NCBI RefSeq assembly: GCF_020832325.1
Contig: NZ_JAFIEU010000051.1
Coordinates: forward strand, 62,001-126,000
Length of the DNA: 64,000 bases
Source of the DNA: Lunatimonas sp.
Lineage (GTDB): Bacteria > Bacteroidota > Bacteroidia > Cytophagales > Cyclobacteriaceae
Direction: 5' to 3'
The translations under genes were made by a program, and so were the position numbers. Under the pieces are notes generated by a model. It was given only the letters and a program-made list of their open reading frames with translations. It did no database searches and was not told the origin of the DNA. Positions 1-6,473 of the stretch are shown piece after piece; positions within the stretch are counted from its first letter, which is position 1, and the number at the start of each line of letters is the position of its first letter.

Positions 1-1
1 C

Positions 2-118
2 CTCTACAAGCTAAGCGCCGACGAACAGCTAAAAATCAAGTGCGGCAAAGCACATTTCAATGAATTCAACGACCTGGAATACCGGGTGGTGAGTAAAGTG
101 GGACAGTTGGTTAGATGA
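2..118 (+). CDS. 3' end of a type III restriction/DEAD-box helicase-like gene (partial)
   Basis: An open frame runs in from the left edge and ends at TGA 116-118, leaving 38 residues. The sequence includes IKCGKAHF followed by EYRVVSKVGQL. I recall this kind of C-terminal ending from type III restriction (Res-subunit) and related DEAD/DEAH-box helicases, but no helicase motif lies inside the window. The assignment therefore rests on a short tail and is tentative. The last bases overlap a small minus-strand reading frame (111-185), so the gene end abuts the duplicated leader described next. Confidence 0.45.
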   Translation, partial: LYKLSADEQLKIKCGKAHFNEFNDLEYRVVSKVGQLVR

Positions 119-185
119 TTATAGATGAAAAGCCGTCATTAATCCTTTTAGATGATTTTATTGAAGTTTTAAGCCATTGCTTCAT
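111..185 (-). pseudogene. Truncated copy of the small secreted-peptide gene (leader plus first codons)
   Basis: The minus strand from 185 reads MKQW, the same first four residues as the intact peptide gene at 1839, and then diverges to a stop after 24 codons. The DNA upstream of the start (185-318) closely matches the DNA upstream of the intact copy. The similarity stops within the first codons, where the sequence runs into the tail of the restriction-like gene. The simplest reading is a broken second copy of the leader and start. A real 24-residue peptide cannot be excluded. Confidence 0.5.
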
Positions 186-318
186 ATTTTTTTAGTTTGA
201 AGTAAAACATTGATTTAATGGCGCCTAAATTGGAAAAAAAAGGAGAGTTGCAACTATTATTTTATAAATTTCTGAAAAAAAAATAACAAAGAATCTGTTT
301 TAAATCGTATACGAGGGA
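174..318 (-). repeat. Duplicated leader region, copy A
   Basis: About 145 bases match 1828-1971 with scattered substitutions. Shared stretches include CCATTGCTTCAT over the start codon, AAGTAAAACATTGATTTAATGG, GAGAGTTGCAACTATT, CAAAGAATCTGTTTTAAA and CGTATACG. The conserved part is the 5' region of the small peptide gene on the minus strand and probably holds its promoter and untranslated leader. I did not find a full TTTG-N20-TAnnTTTG promoter in it. Confidence 0.75.
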
Positions 319-397
319 GTTAGTTTTCAAACTTTGAAGGGTGGAACGATTTCGTTAGTTTTCTAAGTGATAAAAGGGAAAGCCGATATCGTATGTA

Positions 398-1486
398 CTA
401 CCAATCACCGTAATCAAATATCACCACATTGGGATCCCTATCCGATGAAATACCAAAAAAACGCTTGTTTTTCTCGTCTACTGCTAGGGAAACCAGCGAA
501 TGATCCAAGGTGTAGGTTTTTAGCAATTTACCATCGTAATCGAACACATAAATTTCTTTTGACAATTCGCCATTTTGATAATACAAATCCGCAGATTTCC
601 CAAAATAGAGCGCATATATAAATTCATCCCCAGCCAAGATGTCCATATAGTAGCTGGAAAGGCTTCTATCGGTAAACTGTGCCATGGGGTAGCCAGCTGA
701 GTAGTCGACCACAAACTCTGGGATAATGTGCTCCGGACCGCGAGTGGAGATGATTTTCCCACTTGAAAGATCCAAAATTTCTATAAAATCCCTAAAGCGT
801 CCTCCCAATACATATTTTTTTTGAGCTGGGTTAAAGGACGTTCTCCCTTGGTGAACGGATTTGACTACATTGGGAGGGAGTGAAGGATCCTCCATCAGTT
901 GGCTCCAGGTACCATAAGTGATAAGCTGATTTCCAAGCGTATCGTAAAGTACATACTTATCATCCCCATCTGCCAACCTGCATATAAGTACCTCATCGGA
1001 AAACCAACGTATATCTGTGGCCAAGAACATATTTTGTGGTTGACGAAAAGCCCTATGATATAGTTCACTAGATGTTTCCAAATCAAACAAGGCAATCAAT
1101 TTTTGGGTATGGTCATATACCCAGACCTCATTTAGGGATTTACCTTTCTCTAATTGATAGGCGGTAGTTATCTCCCCCGGCCCGAAACCATCCTTTCCAA
1201 ATGCTTTGATTAGTGTTTCTCTTGTAGGATCGACAACGTGAAGAAAATAGTCTAGGGTTTTGCCCTCACCCACCACCAGGTATTTTCCAGTCCAAAGTAT
1301 AGATTCGGGATTAATCAAGTCTGTTAAATTAAGTTTTTTACCTCTTAAGGTATCTGGTGCCGGAACATCTTCAAGATTAAAAGTGCGGATGATATAATCG
1401 GAATCCTGTGTTTCTTTTACAGGGGTACCACAAGATAAAAGAAAGGCGAAAACACAAAATACAATTAACTTTTGGGGAGTTATCAT
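398..1486 (-). CDS. 6-bladed beta-propeller lipoprotein
   Basis: A 362-residue lipoprotein if translation starts at ATG 1486. That start gives a clean signal peptide (MITPQKLIVFCVFAFLLSC) with lipobox LLSC; the longer reading frame from 1585 adds an unlikely N-terminus. The body has repeated beta-rich segments with W-T/S-G-K-Y-L-V and F-D-Y-D-G-K-L-L-K-T-Y-type strands, typical of the '6-bladed beta-propeller' family common in Bacteroidota. It lies downstream of a small Cys-rich secreted peptide gene on the same strand. That pairing is known in the phylum for NVEALA-type peptides. The function is unknown, probably cell-surface. A strong hairpin (1520-1544) sits between the two genes. The family is moderately certain; the lipoprotein nature is clear. 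Confidence 0.75.
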   Translation of the reverse strand: MITPQKLIVFCVFAFLLSCGTPVKETQDSDYIIRTFNLEDVPAPDTLRGKKLNLTDLINPESILWTGKYLVVGEGKTLDYFLHVVDPTRETLIKAFGKDGFGPGEITTAYQLEKGKSLNEVWVYDHTQKLIALFDLETSSELYHRAFRQPQNMFLATDIRWFSDEVLICRLADGDDKYVLYDTLGNQLITYGTWSQLMEDPSLPPNVVKSVHQGRTSFNPAQKKYVLGGRFRDFIEILDLSSGKIISTRGPEHIIPEFVVDYSAGYPMAQFTDRSLSSYYMDILAGDEFIYALYFGKSADLYYQNGELSKEIYVFDYDGKLLKTYTLDHSLVSLAVDEKNKRFFGISSDRDPNVVIFDYGDW

Positions 1487-1519
1487 ATTGGCTAATATGG
1501 TATTAATTAGTAAAGAGAG

Positions 1520-1544
1520 TTTGAGTGGAATTTTTCCACTCAAA
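1520..1544 (-). terminator. Intergenic hairpin between peptide and propeller genes
   Basis: TTTGAGTGGAA (1520-1530) and TTCCACTCAAA (1534-1544) form a perfect 11-bp stem with a 3-base loop. On the minus strand it lies after the peptide stop (1576) and before the propeller start (1486), with no long T-tract after it. It could be a partial terminator, or an RNA-stabilising stem that lets the peptide be made in excess over the lipoprotein. Confidence 0.55.
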
Positions 1545-1575
1545 CATTTCAAATAGTTATTGGAGTGGTGGAAGA

Positions 1576-1839
1576 TTAAAAGCAAGTTTCATAACCACCA
1601 TACCACAAAGATTTTAAAAAAGTTCGCCCAATGGGATGCTCACATTCTCCCGTGTACCAATCACAACATACCCCACCATATGGGTTAGAGCCCGCAATCG
1701 CCTTCTCCAAAGCCACTTCGTTTTCGGAAAACGGCACTTCCGTACCGTTAACACCGAATTGCCATCCGGCCACCAGCATCACTGCTACAGCCCCACAGGC
1801 TGCCATTTTCTTTCTTAAACTGTTCGTCCATTGCTTCAT
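1576..1839 (-). CDS. Small secreted Cys-rich peptide (NVEALA-like)
   Basis: An 87-residue protein with basic start MKQWTNSLRKK, then a hydrophobic stretch AACGAVAVMLVAGWQFGV, then a short mature part with four clustered cysteines (GGVCCDWYTGECEHPIG) and a terminal CF. The organisation resembles the NVEALA-type small exported peptides of Bacteroidota, which often sit next to 6-bladed beta-propeller genes, as here. The exact NVEALA motif is not present, although SENEVALEKA is close to it. No enzymatic motif is visible. The start is supported because the DNA of copy A is conserved up to and including this codon. The role is unknown; a secreted or surface peptide acting with the downstream lipoprotein is an inference. 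Confidence 0.65.
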   Translation of the reverse strand: MKQWTNSLRKKMAACGAVAVMLVAGWQFGVNGTEVPFSENEVALEKAIAGSNPYGGVCCDWYTGECEHPIGRTFLKSLWYGGYETCF

Positions 1840-1971
1840 GTTTTTTTAATCTGAAGTAAAACATTGATTTAATGGTACTTAAATTAAATAGATAAAAACG
1901 AGAGTTGCAACTATTGTTTTAGAAATTGCTTAAAAAACAACAAAGAATCTGTTTTAAAGCGTATACGGGAG
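1828..1971 (-). repeat. Duplicated leader region, copy B (intact gene)
   Basis: Partner of 174-318. It covers the start codon of the intact peptide gene and about 130 bases upstream. It contains the same AT-rich blocks in the same order, so it is the functional parent or sister of the truncated copy. Confidence 0.75.
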
Positions 1972-2122
1972 GGTAGCGCTTGAAAAGACGAATAAAATTA
2001 TGTCCTAATCTATTGCGTATACTTTGCGTTTCCAAGAGCCTAGAAGATTGAATAGCATGAGCGGAGTTTGTGGGATTGATTGTCACACCTTTGGTGCTTG
2101 CGGGGAATGGAATGACATGTCT

Positions 2123-2232
2123 GCATAGCCCTTGCAGGCCATGCTACTGATTACCGCACCGTTGGTTCTTATGCAATCATCGGCGCCAACGTTGGCAAAT
2201 CAATAGCCTTGGGCACCGCCCAAATGAGAATG
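2123..2232. repeat. Palindrome-rich intergenic repeat, copy 1
   Basis: Aligns with 2273-2387 over about 110 bases through shared blocks GATTACCGCACCGTTGGT, GGC(G/A)CCAACG, GCCAAATCA and AGCCTTGGGCA. It is the more degenerate copy; its hairpin arms contain mismatches. Confidence 0.7.
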
Positions 2233-2272
2233 TGAGACACCACCCAACCGGCAACGTGGATTTGGATGCGAT

Positions 2273-2387
2273 GCCTGCAAAGCCCTGGAAGGCCATTCTA
2301 ATGATTACCGCACCGTTGGTGCTTGTATCATCACCGGCACCAACGGTGCCAAATCATTAGCCTTGGGCAACGCCCAAGGGAGGATGG
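2273..2387. repeat. Palindrome-rich intergenic repeat, copy 2
   Basis: Contains a perfect 13-bp inverted repeat, GCACCGTTGGTGC (2310-2322) with GCACCAACGGTGC (2337-2349). This is followed by CCTTGGGC-AAC-GCCCAAGG (2361-2379). Nested stems of this kind are typical of dispersed REP-like or non-autonomous elements. No transposase lies beside it. Confidence 0.75.
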
Positions 2388-2640
2388 GACTACTACACTA
2401 CTTAAGCGCCAAAGGCGCGGAATCAATTGTCTAGGGCATCAACCGAACTACACTCCGATTTGGAAAATCAGTAGGTTGTAGCACTGCCAAGCGAAGCCTA
2501 CCTTATCCGATCCAAGTAAAGAAATGAGGAACTTCATTAGCAAATTGTGCCTGCGGGACTAAAAGGGACAAGTCAGTTGTGCGGGTGGTTGAATGAACGA
2601 CCTGTTACATTTGTAAAAAAGTGGTTACAAAGCTAAAAAA

Positions 2641-2675
2641 AAACTCCTTATCGGATCCGGTAAGGAGTTTTTTTA
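2641..2675. terminator. Rho-independent terminator (bidirectional)
   Basis: AAACTCCTTA (2641-2650) and TAAGGAGTTT (2661-2670) form a stem around a GC-rich loop, with an A-run before and a T-run after. It lies 22 bases past the stop of the minus-strand phosphatase gene and can end transcription from either side. Confidence 0.85.
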
Positions 2676-2696
2676 CGATCGTATTCCGAATAAAAT

Positions 2697-4343
2697 CTAT
2701 TCCCTTCCAAAGATCTCAACAATAGGCTGCCCGGTAGCCCCGTTAGGCAGCCGGGTGTGTAGTAGCATGGCCAAGGTGGGGGCAATGTCCGTCACAGTGG
2801 CATACCTCGTGCTAAAGCCTGGGGTGATGCCCCAGCCATAGAAAACGATCGGTACATGGGTGTCATAGGTATAGCCGGTCCCGTGGGTGGTTCCTCGTGT
2901 GGAGTTGGTAAGCCAGGCAGCATCCAATATCAGTAACACATCTCCGGATGCCTTGTGGTTGTACCCCATCTGCAGTAGGTTTTTTCGGCCAGTGGTGTAT
3001 TCGATTCTTTTCATGTCATCACCCGTATAGGTTTCCTTGATTCCGTCAAAGCGAAGGAGAAATTCGGCGATATCTTGCTGCATGGCAATAAGATCGATTT
3101 CTTTGTCTTTGATCAACCGATGATTCAAAAAAAGTTGCTCGTTGGAAAAATTTTCGATCCATTCCCCTTCCCCGTATTTTTCATTGGTGTAACCTCTCAG
3201 TTGGGTCATCACGAAGCGGGTGTTTAGGCTGCCGGCGGGAACTTTCTCACTTTCCATGAAGCGTACTACATCAGCTACTCCGTGGTCTGCAGATAGGAAA
3301 ACCAAGTATTCGCCTACACCGATTTCTTTGTCCAAATGGGCAAAAAACGCGGCAAGTTCTTGGTCCAATCGAAGATACGTATCTTCCAGTTCGATAGAGG
3401 ACGGTCCGAAGGCATGTCCTACATAGTCTGTGGAAGAAAAGCTCACCGCTAAGAAGTCGGTTTCGCCTCTCCTGCCCAGCGACTCTCCTTCCAGTGCAGC
3501 ATACGCCAAGTCAAGAGTTAAAGTGTTCCCAAAGGGTGTACCGCTGATCATACCAAGCCCACCGTTATTTTCCATGAGTTCTGGAAGGACGTAGGGGAAA
3601 ACGGGCGCCTCTTTGCCGATTGGTGGAGATTCGAATTCGTTGTCGTCGTCTACACTCTGTTTGTAGCTGGCAATAGGATATAGGGTCTCCCAAGTTTGGT
3701 TCAGGTATTTCTGTGGGAGCTTTCGGTTGTTAAATTCAGTGACCCAGCTAGGCAATGCATCGCCATAGTAAGAGGAATTCATGAATTCACCGGTGCTACC
3801 ATCGTACCAATAAGCATCTCCCAAGTGTCCTGCGGGAAGTGCAGCACCTCGGTCTTTCAAGGCAATTCCGACCACTTTGGAACGTTTGTTTGTGGCAAAT
3901 CGCAATTCGTCGGTGATGGTGGTGGTCAACATGTTGCGGGGCGAAATTTTGCCGGCCTTTTCGCTACCACCCACCGCTGTCACGGTACTGTCTTCCGCGC
4001 AATAGACGGTCCTTCCCAGTTTTCGAACATACCAATCATTGGCAATGATGCCATGGCTGGCCGGCGTTGCTCCGGTATATACAGAGGCATGGCCGGGTCC
4101 GGTGTAGGTGGGGATGTAATTATAGTGCCCGTTTTTCATCATGAAGCCTTCGTTCATGAGGCGTTTAAAGCCACCATCCACGTAGCGGTCATAATATTTG
4201 TAAAAGTACTCTTGGCGCATCTGATCTACCACAATGCCCACCACGAGCTTTGGGCGGGCTAATTTCTCAGCTGATTCGGGAGTTTGAGCAATGGCTGCCC
4301 AAGGCAATAACGCCAGCATTAGGCAGGGTAGGTATTTTTTCAT
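2697..4343 (-). CDS. pafA: PafA-type alkaline phosphatase
   Basis: A 548-residue secreted phosphomonoesterase of the alkaline phosphatase superfamily, close in length to the characterised PafA of Elizabethkingia. ATG 4343 was chosen because it gives a signal peptide (MKKYLPCLMLALLPWAAIAQ); the frame could extend 9 codons upstream. Visible features are VVGIVVDQMR with the first metal Asp (about residue 40), the nucleophile motif P-T-Y-T-G-P-G-H (about 78-85), YTGATPASHGIIANDW, the metal site LSADHGVADV, and a late HGTGYTYDTHVP motif with metal-binding His. It probably releases phosphate from monoesters in the periplasm. It follows a CarboxypepD_reg-like gene by 55 bases, but a TACCTTTG box upstream suggests its own promoter. 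Confidence 0.9.
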   Translation of the reverse strand: MKKYLPCLMLALLPWAAIAQTPESAEKLARPKLVVGIVVDQMRQEYFYKYYDRYVDGGFKRLMNEGFMMKNGHYNYIPTYTGPGHASVYTGATPASHGIIANDWYVRKLGRTVYCAEDSTVTAVGGSEKAGKISPRNMLTTTITDELRFATNKRSKVVGIALKDRGAALPAGHLGDAYWYDGSTGEFMNSSYYGDALPSWVTEFNNRKLPQKYLNQTWETLYPIASYKQSVDDDNEFESPPIGKEAPVFPYVLPELMENNGGLGMISGTPFGNTLTLDLAYAALEGESLGRRGETDFLAVSFSSTDYVGHAFGPSSIELEDTYLRLDQELAAFFAHLDKEIGVGEYLVFLSADHGVADVVRFMESEKVPAGSLNTRFVMTQLRGYTNEKYGEGEWIENFSNEQLFLNHRLIKDKEIDLIAMQQDIAEFLLRFDGIKETYTGDDMKRIEYTTGRKNLLQMGYNHKASGDVLLILDAAWLTNSTRGTTHGTGYTYDTHVPIVFYGWGITPGFSTRYATVTDIAPTLAMLLHTRLPNGATGQPIVEIFGRE

Positions 4344-4369
4344 TCGGTAATGGTGGTTGTTTATGCCCA

Positions 4370-4377
4370 CAAAGGTA
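4370..4377 (-). promoter_or_regulatory. -7 box of the phosphatase gene
   Basis: The minus strand reads TACCTTTG, an exact match to the Bacteroidota TAnnTTTG element. It would give a short leader of about 20 bases before ATG 4343. No clear TTTG was found at the -33 position. Confidence 0.4.
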
Positions 4378-4398
4378 GCTTTCCTTGTTTCGCTGGGG

Positions 4399-5043
4399 CT
4401 AATCTCGGTTTCTTAAATCTCCTCTTTTGATGGATTGGATAAATTGGGACCAGGCAAATGGATTTAGCAGCGGCAAGGGCCTAGGACCATACCGGTCCAT
4501 GGTCTGCATCATCTGCTGATTGGTAAACTGGCGGAAATTTTCGTTGCCAGAGGCAGGCATTTCCTCCGCGTATCTTAGCAAAAGCTGGGGACTTAAGTTA
4601 CCGCGGTTAAGCGGTATTTCGTCGTCGATGTTGAGGGCCAATATGGCGTTTTTGAATTCTTCCTCGGTGGGATAGGGCATTACTTCTACTTCCGACAGAG
4701 CATATTCGTCATCAATCATCGTGAGGATGTAACTTACCTTGTCGTCCTGAATGTCTTCGGGGATCTTTATGGACTGCCGCTTCAAACCGATAAAAGAAAA
4801 GACAATACTATCACCAGCCACCACGGGCATGGAGAAATAGCCGTATCGGTTACTGCTCGTGCCTCTGCCTTTGCGGGGAACATAAATATTGACTCCCGGA
4901 ATCGCTGTGGTACTGTCAGCGTTCAGAATGACTCCGGACAATTGTACTATCTTACGTGTAGGTTCTTCCTGGGCAAATGCACCGGGGATCGCCGCAGCGA
5001 CGAGTAGTAGGATTATAAAGATATAGGTATGGATGCTTTTCAC
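4399..5043 (-). CDS. Secreted CarboxypepD_reg-like domain protein
   Basis: A 214-residue protein with a signal peptide ending GAFAQ near residue 25. Residues ~35-105 form a carboxypeptidase-regulatory-like beta-sandwich (VQLSGVILNADSTTAIPGV, then NRYGYFSMPVVAGDSIVFSF, then IGLKRQ). The same domain forms the N-terminus of many TonB-dependent receptors, but no plug or barrel follows. The remaining ~100 residues are mostly helical and contain an E-E-M-P-A-S-G-N-E-N-F segment. Such short proteins are widespread in Cytophagales and their role is unknown. It may be co-transcribed with the phosphatase downstream. Confidence 0.75.
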   Translation of the reverse strand: MKSIHTYIFIILLLVAAAIPGAFAQEEPTRKIVQLSGVILNADSTTAIPGVNIYVPRKGRGTSSNRYGYFSMPVVAGDSIVFSFIGLKRQSIKIPEDIQDDKVSYILTMIDDEYALSEVEVMPYPTEEEFKNAILALNIDDEIPLNRGNLSPQLLLRYAEEMPASGNENFRQFTNQQMMQTMDRYGPRPLPLLNPFAWSQFIQSIKRGDLRNRD

Positions 5044-5184
5044 GTTTTACTATTTTCTTATTATATCGTAACGGTATTTTTCCGCGGGTGTTCCCTGGTA
5101 GATGCTGAATTAAACACCATAGATACGTTATTTTCGCCTGATTTTCGTAATTTGACTGGATTTTTAATTGTTAAAAATAATTAA

Positions 5185-5568
5185 ATGCGGCTAAAAAACA
5201 TAAGCTTAAACTACGGAATGCGGGTTTTTAAGGCACTTTCTGAGGAGCCAAGGGTCCGGATACTGCATCTGCTCATGCTAAATAAAGAGATGAGCATTTC
5301 CGATTTGGAGCACATCCTGGATTTCACGCAAACGAAGACCAGCAGGCATATCACCTATCTGAAAAATGCGGGGCTGGTCGGGAGCAAAAAGCGGGAGCAG
5401 TGGACTTTTTATTATCTTTTGGACGAGGCATTAGAAATCATTCAGCAGATTTTTAAGTTTATACAAAAGGACAGCAACCTTATTCGGGACCAAGAAATAT
5501 ATGAGATCCTATTTTCTAACCGAGAACTGGCCAAAAACAAAATCCAAGACAATAAATACGGATCGTGA
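5185..5568 (+). CDS. ArsR-type winged-helix regulator
   Basis: A 127-residue DNA-binding protein. The first ~95 residues form an ArsR/SmtB winged helix: FKALSEEPRVRILHLLMLN (helices 1-2), MSISDLEHILDFTQTKTSRHITYLKNAGLV (recognition helix) and a wing GSKKREQWTFYYL. There is no CxC or other obvious metal site, so the inducer is unknown. It is divergent from the CarboxypepD_reg-like gene, and only 6 bases separate it from the nucleotidase gene, so the two are almost certainly one operon. Confidence 0.88.
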   Translation: MRLKNISLNYGMRVFKALSEEPRVRILHLLMLNKEMSISDLEHILDFTQTKTSRHITYLKNAGLVGSKKREQWTFYYLLDEALEIIQQIFKFIQKDSNLIRDQEIYEILFSNRELAKNKIQDNKYGS

Positions 5569-5574
5569 CTATTT

Positions 5575-6273
5575 ATGGCAAAAGCATATAATCATCTCTT
5601 TTTTGACCTCGACCATACCCTGTGGGATTACGACCGCAACGTGGCGGAATCCCTGGCGGAGTTGTTTCAAATCTATAATCTGCAAGAATTGGGCGTTCCA
5701 GGCTTTGATGCATTGTTTCATGCCTTCGAAAAGGTCAACTATGAGCTTTGGGATAGGTACAATATCGGAACGATCACGAAAGAAGCCTTGAGGGCTACTC
5801 GTTTTCGAAGTATTTTTGAACGGGTGGGGGCTAATCCTGCTCGCGTCCCGCTAGAGTTGGAAGCAGATTTCCTAACACGTACTTCCTCCAAGCCTCACGT
5901 ATTTCCGGATACGTTTGAAGTCCTAGACTATTTAGCTGGCAAATATCCCCTGCATATTATCACCAATGGGTTTGACGAGAGTCAGGGACTGAAGCTGAAG
6001 TCCTCGGGATTGCACAGTTATTTTCAGCTCGTCGTTACCTCAGAGACCACCGGACATAGGAAACCGGATCGAAGGATCTTTGATCATGCGCTGATTTCAT
6101 TGGGTGCACGTCCGGAGGAGTGTGTGATGATAGGCGATAACCCCCGGTCTGATATCATGGGCGCACTAAATGCCGGCATAGATCAGGTATTCTTCAATCC
6201 CAAGGAAGCCGTATGTTCGGTTGAGCCTACGTTTACTGTTCAGACGCTGGCAGAACTGAGAAATATCTTTTAG
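5575..6273 (+). CDS. YjjG-family noncanonical pyrimidine nucleotidase (HAD)
   Basis: A 232-residue HAD hydrolase. Motif I is FFDLDHTLWDY, with nucleophile Asp11 and acid/base Asp13. A helical C1 cap (about 20-90) follows, then motif II IITNG, motif III Lys in GHRKPDRRIF, and motif IV VMIGDNPRSDIMGA. The DHTLWD form and length fit the YjjG family, which dephosphorylates damaged or noncanonical pyrimidine nucleoside monophosphates. Coupling to an ArsR regulator is conserved in this part of the Bacteroidota as far as I recall. The exact substrate is inferred. Confidence 0.85.
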   Translation: MAKAYNHLFFDLDHTLWDYDRNVAESLAELFQIYNLQELGVPGFDALFHAFEKVNYELWDRYNIGTITKEALRATRFRSIFERVGANPARVPLELEADFLTRTSSKPHVFPDTFEVLDYLAGKYPLHIITNGFDESQGLKLKSSGLHSYFQLVVTSETTGHRKPDRRIFDHALISLGARPEECVMIGDNPRSDIMGALNAGIDQVFFNPKEAVCSVEPTFTVQTLAELRNIF

Positions 6274-6427
6274 GAGGGACCGAAAAGTTATGCGTCGCCG
6301 TACGAATGTCAGATGTGAATAAAGAGTTGCTGCTGATTTCCGTCCATTACTCAGGTGTGGGTCAAGCCTTCCTGACGTTGGGCACTGACGCAGCAGGAGT
6401 GGTTTAGCCCTTCCCATAGAATCTTTG

Positions 6428-6435
6428 TATATTTG
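6428..6435 (+). promoter_or_regulatory. -7 box for the P5C dehydrogenase gene
   Basis: TATATTTG matches TAnnTTTG. A weak TTTAG lies about 20 bases upstream where the -33 TTTG is expected. The predicted leader is about 30 bases. Confidence 0.5.
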
Positions 6436-6473
6436 TGCACTTATCTAATTGAGAAACTAAACCATACCAAACT

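Larger units (their letters stand above)
1972..2640. other. Long intergenic region with structured repeats
   Basis: No convincing gene is seen in these roughly 670 bases. The region carries two copies of a ~110-base palindrome-rich repeat (2123-2232 and 2273-2387). A third degenerate piece lies near 2081-2101 (CACCTTTGGTGCTTG), and a further short hairpin is GCGCC-AAA-GGCGC at 2406-2418. The stretch after 2440 has no recognisable content up to the terminator. Confidence 0.6.

Noticed and set aside
2606-2613. TACATTTG as a promoter on the plus strand
   Set aside because: No TTTG lies 19-21 bases upstream and the transcript would hit the terminator at 2641 with no gene in between.
3696-4262. 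A long plus-strand open frame (188 codons) over the phosphatase gene
   Set aside because: It is antisense to a well-supported PafA gene with all family motifs and has no recognisable protein features; a shadow of biased codon use.
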